Source: Daldinia sp. FL1419 (lineage: Eukaryota; Ascomycota; Sordariomycetes; Xylariales; Hypoxylaceae). From it: DNA of 64,000 nt. This document shows positions 35,318 to 47,446 of this stretch, piece after piece. The translations under genes were made by a program, and so were the position numbers. Where the stretch lies: contig MU623343.1 in assembly GCA_025201765.1 (NCBI GenBank), positions 124,001-188,000 on the forward strand, given 5' to 3'. Under the pieces are notes generated by a model. The model made no database searches. It was not told the origin of the DNA and was given only the letters and a program-made list of their open reading frames with translations. Every line of letters begins with the position of its first letter. Within the stretch, counting starts at the first letter, position 1.

Positions 35318-36920
35318 GCTAGTCAACACCAATATAGAGTTTTTAAGTCTTTAAAGTTAAGTATGTCTACCTAAGTTAAAGTAAATATATATAAAGTTCG
35401 ACAATTATGTCCTCCATGACAAGGTTCAGACGTTCTAAAAATGAAATGTGGTTTGAATAATAGACATTGGTCGGGAATCTCGGTTAGGTTTTAAGCAGAA
35501 CATGGAGGTGACTGGCTTTTCCCTACGTAGGGTAGGTAGGTAGGTACCTAGGGGGGGGGTTGTGGGCTACCTACTTGGTGCCAACCATACATGTACATAG
35601 GTGTGGTGACTAAAATTCCCTGACAGGCTTGCTAAGGCCCAGTCTCACCGATGGCCTACCGGTCTCAAGGAACCACCCGGCTACCCAAAACAAGGACGTT
35701 TTAATTGACAAAAGATAGCTGTATTATCAAAAACCGAAAAATAATACGCAGAAAATTCTGGAGATTGTCTAAAGAATTTGCCACTTAAACTGCATTAGCG
35801 TCTATATACATGGTTTACATGGGTAGGTTGTCGAGAGGGCGGAATGTTGATATATAGCCGCACTCAGAGCAATACATATTGTAAAATCACATAATTTATC
35901 AATTAGGTAGAGCGGGAAAGGGGGATCAATTTAAGGCATTCAGAGCCCTGTTCCGACACGTGGTTGGGTAGAAAGGTACTTTCGAGGATCAATATCGAGA
36001 TCGAGGGAATTTGACATGAGTTGGCCCTATATTAGACCCGAAACTCTATAAGAATCTTATATCGAAGTTATCTGACGAATACATGACTCGCAGCGGAAGA
36101 ATCGGTACTCGTTCGAACTGTCTGGAGTAGGCGATCCGAACGAGTATAAGAATGTTGTCGAATGTTTGCATTCTAGGATCATAGGGAGTAGAGAGTGACG
36201 ATGGGGTAGGTAGGAGTGGTTATTCAAGGTGGACACGACTTTGAGGCCCATCCCAAATAAGCGAAAGACCCACATGCGGAGCTTGATTTGAACCAGTAAG
36301 AAATCACAGTTGAGTGGCTTAACCCCCGTCTCCCGGGGTCTGGCTCTTGCTTCCCGCCCGCCGTACATAAGGTACCTGAGGTAGCGTTTTCCTTCTTCCT
36401 CCTTGCCCTTCGCCTTATTATTTTTAGTCCTCTCTCTTCTCCTCCCCTTCTACAAAACTTTTACAACAACAACTAATCCCGTCGCGTCCGCAATTCAGTC
36501 CTTTCCCGTCGTCTACAACCACCAACAGGTTCAACGCACCGGGCTGTCCAAGATCAACTTGACGCGTCTCGAACTATTTAAACCGCGTTCCCTACTATAT
36601 TTGATAAGTTCACATGTAAGTCCGCCCACGCCCGCCTACCACCCGCCTACCGCCCGCCTTATCAACTATCAACCCCTACCCTCGATTTCAACCTTGCACC
36701 TTTCTTCCCGCACCGTGACCACAACTTTGCATTCACACCAATTTCACAACAACGCACTAGAAATCCCACCACCTTTCAACCTCGTAACCCTCTATTCACC
36801 CTGTTCCTCGTAAAATCCACTTATACACATCCTTCGGGACGGAAGGCTGACTTTCAGCCTTGCAGGATTCATTTTGCGGCTAGTTAACAACCTTTGGCTT
36901 TTTAAGAGCCGGTAGGCGTA
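35318..36920. other. intergenic region and ITC1-type gene leader
   Basis: The first part after ALG8 has a TAGGTAGGTAGGTACCTAGG block at 35531-35550. From about 36390 the sequence is pyrimidine-rich and likely is the transcribed leader of the next gene; a 136-codon frame at 36403-36813 there has no recognisable domain and I treat it as leader sequence. Confidence 0.5.
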
Positions 36921-39900
36921 ATGGTAAGTCGTCGTTAAGGTTAGGTAATCGCATATAGGAGGACACAATAGCTAAACGTTTACAGGTTTTATTCAAGCGC
37001 AAGCCGGTGCAGTTTTTGCAAACCCCACCGGTTGAAGATGAGTCGATAGAGGTAGCATACACCCGCAGGTTTCACACACTTGTACGCACCCCCACTGACA
37101 ACTTGCTAGGTCTGGCATATCCCCCAAACAGGGGAGATATTTATTACTTATGAAGATTACTTGAATCGGTAAGCCCCCTCAACCCGAGCTATCCCGACTA
37201 TCATACTGATTTGTTCTTATTAGCATGGACTTTTATAACCAGGTTTGTATCTCAACATATCTTTTGCTTGCTCTCTTGGCGGTTGGCTAACGTATACGTA
37301 TTTAGCCTCGGTTTATCTGTCAAATTACAGGTCACTCGGGTTTATCGTTCTTCGAGGCTCTCAAGAGCGAGGTTAGTCCATTAAAAATTTTGTCCCCTAT
37401 GCGTCCGCATTCGTCTAACCAGTAGTAATATAGCTCGCTGGCGCGCAGGAAGTTGATCAAGCTTTTCCCGAAGCTCTCAAGGCCCCTGTTTTACGCCGCG
37501 TCCAGTTCCAGACAATATCGCGTATTGACACGCTGGTGGATATGATTTACGACGAGTTCAAGGCAGATTACTACCCTGGAGAGACCGTAATGGTGCAGTT
37601 AATGAGTGGGGAGCGCGTGGCTGGAACGGTTAGGGATAAAGCTCGCTTAGGAAGCAAAGTTCTACCAGATGGAACACTCACGCAGCCCTATTCACGCTAT
37701 ATGATTAGTATTGATGGTCGACCTAATGACGAGGCCGTCATGGATGGTGACCATATCTACCGCGATAGGAAGATTTTCACCAAGTCCGTCCTGCGGTCTT
37801 TTATCAAGAAGACGGTAACCCGAGAAGCATGGACAGGTGCACCGTGGCTAGTTAAGCACGATGTGGCGGCGCAGTACCATATTGATACTCGAGTACCACC
37901 TCACCTGCGGTACGACAATAAACTGCTGGAACGAAAGCAGCACCAGGCGCAGAAGAAGGCGTCACAGCCAAATAACGGGGTACAGGATATAAACGGCATG
38001 GGTGGTGCTTTTCAGAGCTTCGGCCCGGCCCGATTACCTGAGCTCAAGCCCGCACCTAAAAGTCACAAGGCAATCAAGACTCATCACAGCCAGTCACCGC
38101 ATCACCAGGATATGGACGCCCGTAATGACGTCAATATGTATATCTCACAAAACCAGGGACCGCACCCCCAGGTGCCCGGAAACAACCCATTTCACTTCCC
38201 TGTACCATTCAGGAACAATATGGCTCCACCGCCTCCTGTCCAGCCCCAACCAGAACTTCCGCCACCACCTCCGCCGCCACCCAAGTATCCTATTGAAGAT
38301 CTGCAGTTAGAACCCCGTGATGACTATGTCCGGCCCGCATTAAAATTCATGTGCGCCGACCCTCCGGAGGGTGTCGTAGATAGCGTCGCGCGAAATGACA
38401 AGATCCTGATGAAATCCATCGGACCGCTATTAGAGACGTGGGTCACACTGAACGTCTACTGCGAGGTCTTCAAATTGGATTCTTTTACCTTCGATGACTT
38501 TGTCGAGGCGATGGAGGTCACCAAGGAAGATATACCTTGCCAATTGTTTACTGAGATTCACTGTGCAGTCCTAAAGCAGGTCGTGAGCTCCGAAGCTGAT
38601 GGCGGTCAGGTGCTGGTGGATCTTCCGGAACTTGATGAGGACGAAGAGGACGAAGACGATGAAAGTGAATCCCCTAGTCCCGAACCCGAACCCGAGCCAA
38701 AGCCGGCGGGACGTGCTACTAGGAGCAGTTTGGCTAAGTTGGAGGCGGAGAGGATCAAGGCCGAGGCCGCTGCGGCCGAGAAGACTCCGGAGCCCGAAAT
38801 CAAGCATCGTGCTTCCGAAGCCTTAGAGGATTTTGATTGGGTCGAGCAGCTCAAGAAGCGCGAGTTCCAAGATGGTGGTTGGGAGCTGATTATGGTCGGA
38901 ATTCTGTATCGGTTATCTAAAAGGCCATGGCAAACTGAGGCTTGCGAAGAGGTGTTGGCAAGCCTTGTACCCCCCGAAATCGACCCGACTCAGGAGACGG
39001 TCCGTCAACAATATGGCAAACTAGATTTTAACCTCCGCGTTTCAGCTCTCGAAATAATTTGCTTACTAACTATTAGCACCAAAGCAGTCCGTGCGTACAT
39101 CGAAGAATGTGCTGAAACTCAGACGGGCTACAGGAAGGAAAAGATCGAATGGCAAAAACAAAAGAAGCAAGCGTAAGTTGGGACTCGCGTTATCTTGGGG
39201 CATAATATATTGACTATTTTTACAGCAACGAAGAATTGAAAGGCCTCTACGATCAACACAAGATTCTCCTACCGGAGAACATGCCTCCGTCGCCCCCAGC
39301 TGAGGAAGCTGAAACAAAGACTAATGGGGACGTGAAGATGACGGATGCTGACGATTCGCCAGAAGAGCAGAGTGAGGCTGAAGACAGTGATATGGACACT
39401 AATACTCGCCATAATACTCGACGAGGTGGCAATCGTGCGGCGGAGCGTCAACGTAGACGCGAAGAAGAAGAGCGAAAGAAGGAAGCTGAGCTTGCTGCCA
39501 AGGTGCCTAAACAATCTAAGCAATTTATCAAATTGCAAAAAGATATCCAGAAAAGGGAAAACATAGTTAAGAAATGCGAGAACGAGATAAATATTTTGGA
39601 TAATGATCTTCGAGAAGCGGATTGTTTCCGAACTCGGCCTCTTGGTAAGGATCGATTCTGGAACCGCTACTACTGGTTTGAGCGCAACGGCATGCCGTAT
39701 GCTGGCTTACCTACTAGCTCGACAGCCCATGCAGGCTATGCAAATGGCTGTATCTGGGTCCAGGGCCCCGATGAGATGGAGCGAGAAGGATATATCGATA
39801 TGCCTTCGGAGTACCAGGAAGAGTACAAGGCCAAGTTTAAGATGACAGTACCCCAGAGGAAAAAAATGGAAGAAGGTCGCACCAGCGTCTTCAATGCTTA

Positions 39901-40282
39901 CCAATGGGGCTATTACTCGGAGCCTAGTGAGGTCGATTCACTCCTGAACTGGCTCGATCCTCGTGGTTTCAACGAGTCGAAGTTGCGGAAGGAGATCTTG
40001 GCCTACAAGGAGAAAATTATAACGCATATGAAGAGCCGAGTTGAATACCTTGGCCAAACAGACGAAGAGGAGGTTAAGGAACAGACGAAAGAGAACGGGA
40101 AGAAGGACGAACCCAAACGGATGACGACTCGGAAGACCCAGGCCAGTCCCGAGCCCACACAATTCCGTTGTCTCAACTGGACCAATAATGTTGCCATTGA
40201 GGAGTTCGGACACCTTCATAGCGAGCCACCTCCGCAGCCAAAGGCAAAGAGCCGCAAGGGCCAGAGGAAGAGCCGGGGTTGA
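36921..40282 (+). CDS. ITC1: ISWI-complex partner, Itc1/Acf1 type (WAC, DDT, WHIM domains)
   Basis: Seven coding exons: 36921-36923, 36986-37051, 37110-37168, 37224-37242, 37306-37371, 37434-39172 and 39226-40282, giving 1002 residues. The first coding exon is just ATG followed by GTAAGT; splicing gives 'MVLFKRKPVQFLQTPP', the same start as yeast Itc1 (MVLYKRKP). The WAC region (about 22-125) has 'VWHIPQTGEIFITYEDYL' and 'MDFYNQPRFICQITGHSG'. The DDT domain (about 360-455) contains 'RPALKFMC'. An acidic stretch (about 470-495) follows, then WHIM motifs (about 535-630 and 745-905) with 'RTRPLGKDRFWNRYYWF' and 'WGYYSEPSEVDSLLNWLD'. By family knowledge it guides the ISWI ATPase on nucleosomes. 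Lysine-rich stretches suggest nuclear location. It is convergent with PAP1. Confidence 0.94.
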
Positions 40283-41835
40283 TTCTCGATATCCCATGAC
40301 TACTAGCCCGAGATTTTTTTCTTACGACCAATCAATAATCGATTCCTGGTACATAGACACGCGAACAAGCAAGCAAAGGGTTACGAATGGAAACGGCGTT
40401 TCACTTCGATATATCATCATTTTAGAGGGCGGCAACGAGTAGAGAAAAAGAAAAATTCACCATCAGAGGCCGGCACGGCGTTACGGACGAAATCGAGATA
40501 TTTTTCTGCGAGGGCTTTTTCTTTCTTGGATGCATTACGATTCACTTTGACCGGGGCTTTTATTTATTTATCTGTGCCTAACGGAAAGGGGAAGGGAGGT
40601 TGTTTATCGAATAGCTGTTTTTTCAGCGTGGGAAGTCAACTGTCGTTATTACTACTGCGATATCGGAAGAGAGGGGGATGGTTTAGCATACCGTGCACAT
40701 AGGTGTGGTGGGAGGTGCGTTCGGTTAGGAGGAACCGATGGAGGCTGATTCACATCGTCCAACCTGGCCTATAGCTCAAACTTGGCTATACAATATAAGA
40801 ACTTTGCTGCAGCTTTTGAAGTCTTGGTAATTAACATTGTCATGTGTGCATTTATGCAGAGAGTGTCGACTACTGTTCCTAGATAGGTGTATATGCGATT
40901 GAATTTCGCGATTGAGACCATGTCTGGTAGGAGTTTCTGCATGGGAGATAGAGCACGATGTGGTCTGTCTTTAAGACAGTACACTCTAAAATCCTCTTGA
41001 GTCATGGATGAATGGTCTTTGGCATATTGATCGAGTGTACTTGGTGGAATCGTACCAGGCACGGCGTGAAATATAAAATCAAAATACCGGGATATCGCTA
41101 AACCTATCGCAATGGTAAACGCATACCCAATGTAATCTGCACAGCCCAGGATTCATTCTCACAATAGATAGATTTAAAACGGGAAACAATTAGATGGTTA
41201 AGATGATTGCTTCGGGGCACTTGTGCCCCATAACCAAGTTTTTATTTATCTGCGAACGCCTCTAGATACACAATGGGCTAAAGTCTCATCTCCCGACTCT
41301 CGACGCCCCCATGTCAGATGAGTGTTATTGAGAATCCAGCCTTCTCCAGCTCTAGATAAAGCCAAAGAACGTAATTAAACGGGGGATACCATGAAAACGG
41401 GTCTAAGCCGTATGAATTTTATTTTTCCCTCCCCTCATATCAAGCCTAGGGAGTTCTGTCGTTGATTTCTTTTAACCACTGGGGGGGTTCATATAATCTG
41501 CACACTCGTAGAAAGAAAAGAAAAATGAGCGTTGTAGCACTCCTCGCGACAAACAGGGTCGCGGCTACTGGTCTGCCTCTCGGGGGCATTAGTATTCTGT
41601 GTCACATTACTGTGTAGCTAGTTTGCCCAAGATAACGAAGACGACGTTTGCAATATGGTAAATGCGCCCATACAACGTCGCAGGGTAACCATCTTTGGGC
41701 ACTGTTATGTTAGTATCAAACACATATTAATGACAACTGCGGTAAATCAGTTGGCACCTAAATAAATTCGGAATGGACATAATCGAGGCGGAATCTGGCG
41801 CTATCGGGGAAGGGGATAGGTCTAGTTGGCAAAAC
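40283..41835. other. convergent intergenic region
   Basis: 1.55 kb between the stops of the ITC1-type gene and PAP1. A minus-strand open stretch at about 40769-41155 (about 127 codons, with 'YIGYAFTIAIGLAISRYFDF') has no ATG at its head and no recognisable family. Otherwise nothing is seen. Confidence 0.5.
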
Positions 41836-44113
41836 TCAGCCCGCGGCGGCGGCTGGGGTTTGCAGGGCAGGCTGCGGTCGCTTCGCTGGTGGAGGATTCC
41901 CCTAAAGCACGTGTTAGTGAGCTCCACAAGGGCACGAGGACCGCCTTAGATATCCTGGTGACGATCACGATATTGCCCATCTACCGTGTATCTCTACATA
42001 CTTCGGACGTGGCGTTGCGCTTCTTTTGGCCGACTGTCGCATCGCCGTTTGCCGCCGTCTTCTTAACAGGGCGGGGACGTGTCGGCTTTACTTCTCCGGG
42101 TTCGAAAACATCATCGGGAAGATTGGTGCTGTGGATGTCAATTAAACCTGTACTTGCAATACATCTCTCGGTGGTGTACTTACTTCTTCACGTGTTGGAT
42201 ACTGAGGTAGTTCAAGCTTGGCTCGTGCTTTTCCCATTGACTGCACATATCCTTAAACGTGTTGACCTGGTAAGATAGATCCAGGGACTTTGCACCTAAC
42301 ATGTCATCAAGCTTAGGTTAGGAATTACAGCGGAGCATTCGCTGGCCTAAACGGCCGCATGAAATACGCATACAAAAACAAGGCGAAGCGAAGGGGGGTA
42401 CTTACCTTCCGCAAGTTCAAGGCCCACGTAATGCGTCGTGGTATATATCTTCGATACAGGAGGGACTGCGTTTGGGATGTCTTCCGATTTAACCTTGTGG
42501 TCTTCGGTGTCGGATTTCATATCAAAACTCATCGCAAAACTCATCGATTCGCCGCTCTCGGCTTGGATCGGGGGATTCTGTTCTGTCTCGTCCTCAGTGT
42601 TGGCTTCAGCACCGTTTCCGTTCTTCACCTTAGTGTCATCATTATCATCGCCATCTTGGACAAGGTAGGCCAAGCTTCCGTTTCGAACTTCTTCGGTTTC
42701 CTGCTCATTCTTGACCTTGTGTATCCTTTCGTATCCTTTGTTAAACGGTCGCGCAATCGCGACGGAAGCATGTCGTTCTAAGTCGCCCACCAAGACACGA
42801 ACTTTTGATTCTACGAACCCAGACCATATCTTGTGGGCCTCCTTGGTGGTACTAGTTGTAATGACAGCTAAGTAATACTTGTGATCCGCGGTGAAGAACG
42901 TATGCTTTACGAAGAGATCCTTCCACGCGAGCCTTCCGGCTCTAATCTGATCGGTGAGATCAGCGCCACGTCTTAACTCGCGTTGTATGATTTCCTTGGT
43001 AGAATGTGTAATGTTGAAGGTTGCACACATCTGAGGATAAGCGGGAGTGATTACAGGCATCAGATGATAGCTGTCACTTTTGTATATCTGCGGGCGGTCA
43101 ATTAGGCGATATTTCCAAAATGATATGAGTGAATGCTAAGTGAATACTAACCTTGGGATTCCACACGCGGACGTTGAGCGGTCCCTCGTCCATGTGTTTC
43201 AATTGCACAGGTATAGGCCATTGCCATACTTTCATGATTTGAAAGAATTTGGAAACGATAGTAGCACTCGCTGCCTTTGGATAAAGCTGGCAAACACGCG
43301 CCACCATCATAGCCCATACTACTCCACCGGGGAATCCAATGATATTGGCGTATATGGCACGACGTTGAGCCCATAGCTTGATGGCTCGGAGGGCAAGGCG
43401 GAAGGTGCTTGGCTCCGGGACCAGATTCAAAATCTCTCTTGTGACCCTGGTTCCATTCAAGGAGCGGAGCTCGCGATCGTCTAAGCCGCGCAGGTACTCA
43501 TTGTTATTCAGGTTTAGTTGACCATGTGGTGGGAACTGCTTCAACGTGGCAATTCTCGAGAAGATCAGATCAATGCTAATTCCCCAGTATTCAAACTTGA
43601 TGATGGGCACAAATGCATCTTCTACGGCGGTCAGATCAGTCACTGCGCCCTCGGGAGCCATCTCTTGCAATAAGGAAGGGAAGTGTTTGAAATAATCATC
43701 ACGGGTGACGTATCGGGGCGCAGTGACGAGGGTATCTATGTCGGAGCCAGGACCGTAGACGCCTAGACAGTAACTTCCGTAAGTGAAGACTTCGCCGCGA
43801 GCATCTCGAATAAGAACTTCGTTTTGTGGCTCCCTTTCCTTTGCCACTCGTCTCACGAACTCGTCGGCAATACGTTGAAGATCGGCAAGGACTTTCTCTC
43901 TAGTAGGAGGTTCTTATTAGTTGCGATTGACAATCGAATTTCGCCCCAAGCCACATGCCAAACCTACCTCTTCTTGGTTTCGGCTGCGGATTCGAACGTA
44001 TTTTGCCGTCGCAGTTCTTCTAAAAGAAGATGTGTAGATTGTGTTTCGGCCGGAGTAGGAAGGGCAACTGAGATCGGAGGGGTGATACCCCAGGTCTGTT
44101 CAGGATTCGCCAT
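41836..44113 (-). CDS. PAP1: poly(A) polymerase Pap1
   Basis: Six exons: 43968-44113, 43152-43899, 42406-43087, 42184-42295, 42002-42128 and 41836-41901, giving 626 residues; introns are 68, 64, 110, 55 and 100 bp. The nucleotidyltransferase core has Gly90-Ser91 (FTYGSYCLGVYG) and the catalytic aspartates Asp102, Asp104 (GSDIDTLV) and Asp159 (ISIDLIF). The central domain contains 'FPGGVVWAMMVARVCQLYP' and the RNA-binding domain 'TFNITHSTKEIIQREL'. The C-terminus is basic and Pro/Ala-rich ('PPPAKRPQPALQTPAAAAG'). It adds the poly(A) tail to pre-mRNA with the cleavage and polyadenylation factor in the nucleus. The last intron is chosen because CTAAC precedes GCTTTAG; without it the protein would stop seven codons after Glu604. 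A 60-residue acidic loop around residues 430-495 is not typical of yeast Pap1. Confidence 0.95.
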
Positions 44114-45225
44114 AGTTGTTTTGTCAAGATATTGAAAGCGGATGCTTAAGAAAATGCCGACTAAAAAGAATTATGCAGAACAAATTAAATAATTAAAAGG
44201 TGAAATAATGCTGCGCAAAAGCAGGAACTGAACAAGGTTTAGATTGATCTCGTCCGTGACAAACAGCATCGAAATCATCAAAAAGTTCGCTTCGAACAAC
44301 AATCACATTGCCTTTAGGGTATCGCCGGAGAATTCGGGATAGTCGCTGCTTATGAGGCAGGGAAAGGCCGTAAAGGCAACTAAACTCGGTGTGCCAATAG
44401 TGACTGACGTGGACAAAGGTACCTAAGAAAAAAGAAGGGAAAAAAGGTATGGGATAGTTGAGTTGATGAGATAACGCGTATGAAGAATTGATGTTTGTCG
44501 GAATGAATGATGGTAGGTTAAGAGAATGGAGGACAAAGAAAATGCTGGACGCAGTTAAACCTTAGGTAAGGTACCTTAGTTACCTAAGTACATTATGTTT
44601 CTAGGTACGTAAAGTGCTATTTGCGTTGTGCCGCCCTAAGGATAAGGTACCTAATCTGGGTCCTAAGTAGGTACCTATGTAAGTGGTGGATTGCCCAGGT
44701 ACATGTACTATTTATCAATTATCGATAGGTATGATACTAAATGTAACGCGCGGTTACATGTCTGCATACTTATTATTAGATTAGTTCTCTCGTCGGGCAG
44801 TTACCTAGCCACAGGTGACCACCCACTGGATGTTGGATCAAAAAAGAGATCTATTAGGTACCTACGTACCTACCTACATGTACATTGGTACCTACCTACC
44901 TAAGGTGGTTCGATAGGTACCTAGGTACAAGAGATCACATTAGGTAATAGAAGTTGAAAATTCAAACACAAATAGAATTTAGAGAAGTCAATCCTATATT
45001 TTTAACAAATTGGGTCTTGGGTCTTGGGTCAAGTGCCTCAAGTAGGTACTTTACGTCTTTCCATGCCATTGTCCCATCTACACAGAAAGCTCAAACTTCA
45101 ATTTATAACAATTTGCTCTCTACTCAAATTAAAAGCTGGGGTTTATTCGGCAGAACCGATAATACTATGCTATGAGTAGAGTAACCATCCTAGGACCTAC
45201 ACTGTCTTGTACAAATACTGGTATA
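44114..45225. other. intergenic region rich in palindromic repeats
   Basis: Upstream of PAP1 and downstream of the septin-like gene. It holds the longest TAGGTACCTA-type cluster in the window (44561-44930). No gene is seen. Confidence 0.6.
44561..44930. repeat. TAGGTACCTA-type palindromic repeat cluster
   Basis: Many copies of TAGGTACCTA, TACCTACCTA and CCTTAGTTACCTAAG variants, spaced by unrelated sequence, all built on CCTA/TAGG tetramers. It lies in spacer DNA only. Confidence 0.8.
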
Positions 45226-47446
45226 TTAGATGCTCATCGCCGCCCAACGCCTTGCCCATTCATCCGCGAGAGCTAATTCGAGAGGATCCGTGTGCCAATG
45301 CTGCCTCGACACCCAAAATGCTAACGCCCCAATGACACCAAGACTGCCTATAAACTCTAAAGCCACCCATCCTTTCACTCTCAGGTCCGCCGCTATTTGA
45401 AGGAGTCCTAGTGGGTCCTGATGCAGCGCCGTCTTCGTTGAAATCTCATGTTTCAAAGGTCCCTTTACTCCTACTGCGCTCATGCCTCGGGGCTTGTTTA
45501 GGGCGATAAGTGTACCGTCTTGCACGCATTCATTTAGCCTCTCCGTGAGCCAAACGGCGCGTTCTCCCCGAGCAAGCGATTCATACTGGGCCCGCTCACT
45601 GGCGAGACTGCGTTGAAGATCGGCTGCCCAGTCCGCCACACGCAATTGAGGCGGGTCGTAGGCTAGTTGCGGGTTGACAAGACGAGCGAGTACTAAGGAA
45701 GTACGTGGACTAATCGGATTTTCTGGTGATCGGCTTAGAACTGAAGCTGGCATCGGGCCAGGAGGACTCAGAGGCCTATATAAATGGCGAGGGCGCGATG
45801 GGGTGCTACTTCTCCATTCTAGGTATTTCTTTGCTGCAGTATGCCGTAACCAGGATATCCCACTCGGACTAAAAACATTCTTTACAAGATATTCGAGTTC
45901 CGACGTCATCAAGGGCTGGACGTAGTCAGCGCTCATGAGAAGGCTTGCATCCATTATATCATCGTCCGAGCCGGTTGCACTAGATACAGCATAAGGAATA
46001 CTGGGTACTGTCTCTGCGAATCTATTATGGGATGCCAACGAGAAACTAAAGGGTTGAAGCCCTGCCTCTCGAAGCTGACCGGCGAGTTGCTCTTTATACA
46101 TAGCAAGCTGATTCGGCGACAGCGAGTCAGCCTGAGCTAGAAGGGGTATAACATTTGTAAGAGGTGTTAACCGGCGAATATATTCTATATCGACGGGTTT
46201 CATTTCTTGAAGGCTGGTTAGTATTGCCTCATCTTGTGGTTAATATTCGCTTACTCTGTGAAACAAAATAGAAAACTACGTCAACTTGGAAACCTCCGTT
46301 ACCCCCCAACATATTCAACATGTCCGAATCGCTTAGAGAATCTGATGATATTTTATTTAGGTGCTCTTCGATATATTCGACGCAAGACATGATTGTCTCC
46401 ATAGCCTAGATGATGTCAGCATATCACACAGTTGATATGACAAACGCAACCCACGGATGAACCATTCCGATATCCTGGCGTGTCTACGAAGCACACATTA
46501 CGTTCTAAAACGCTGTCGCCAAGACTTTTACGCCTTTGGGAATTATGAGGCTCGTCTAACATTGACCACCATTCCGGATAAGGTTTGGTACTCGCATATA
46601 TCTCCGATATGCTAGATGTCGAATGTGATACCTTTCTAGGTATGCTTTCATGCCTTCTACGTGTATTCGATTCGGCCTGGGATGGAATAGAATCGACATG
46701 CACGATATGTTCGCAAGTTTGAACGATGGCTTTGACCATAGAAGTCTTGCCGACACCTAATTTGAATCCATTAGCTGAGGTTAAGGGACGGGTTTGTTAG
46801 GAATAGTACCAGAGTCGCCAGCAAATAACACCTTTAGCCGCCCCAAATTCTTCCCCGTCTCGGTAAATGGGCGCCGACTTGGCATTTTGATGCTAGGCAT
46901 TACTAGTTGAGGAGCACTTCCACTATCCAACACGTCTGGAGGTCTTTGCTCGAAGAATTCCTCGTCGGAACTAATTTCATGGTCTGATAGCGAGCCGGCA
47001 AATGAATTTCTCCTGGAAGACGGAGTGCTGATTACAGAACCTGTGTATGACGTGCCCAGCATGATAGGTGTTATCGGCCGCGAAGGCGACGGACAGTTTT
47101 GGGATCTCATCGAGGCTGGACTATGCGTAAATACAGAGGCTCTAGATGATTGGGAGTGTGGCGGTATATAATCTCTATCCCGTTGCATCGTAGTCTGTCT
47201 TGGATATTCGTTGTCCTTGTCATTTCCACGGGGAGGTGGCACACTAGTAGGGGCGGCAGCCTTCCGCGCGTCTAGAAAACGACCGTGTGGGTTATTGGAC
47301 TGCTCGAGATAAGAATCGACGGAAGACTCGTCGGCGAGGAAAAAAGACATGTGGCTACTAGAAGTAGAAGCCATGAGAGAAGCTGGATCGTGGTCGGCCG
47401 GGCGCTGACGCCCATGCCAAGTGTGGTCGCCAGTTAAAGGTCGCAT
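45226..47446 (-). CDS. septin-like GTPase with C-terminal membrane segment
   Basis: Four exons: 46810-47446, 46455-46756, 46255-46405 and 45226-46205, giving 689 residues; introns are 53, 49 and 49 bp. A Ser/Pro-rich, probably disordered N-terminus (1-195) precedes the G domain: P-loop GDSGVGKTS (210-218), restored by splicing; DTPG (304-307); and 'MKPVDIEYIRRL' followed by 'NVIPLLAQADSLS' (AQAD 387-390 in the place of AKAD), both septin features. Between P-loop and DTPG is an unusually long insert (about 85 residues). The C-terminal part has no septin coiled coil; instead a hydrophobic segment (642-662, 'GWVALEFIGSLGVIGALAFW') suggests a membrane anchor near the end. It is a divergent member of the septin superclass; I cannot assign it to a named septin group. 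By inference it is a membrane-attached GTPase. Confidence 0.82.

Noticed and set aside
36403..36813. 136-codon plus-strand frame before the ITC1-like gene
   Set aside because: Low-complexity Thr/Pro/Ser content in pyrimidine-rich DNA, no domain; better explained as leader.
40769..41155. 127-codon open stretch on the minus strand between ITC1-like gene and PAP1
   Set aside because: Protein-like composition but no ATG at the head, no family and a length that is expected by chance in 64 kb.
42359..42781. 140-codon plus-strand frame opposite PAP1
   Set aside because: Antisense to the PAP1 exon at 42406-43087; the sense frame is conserved.
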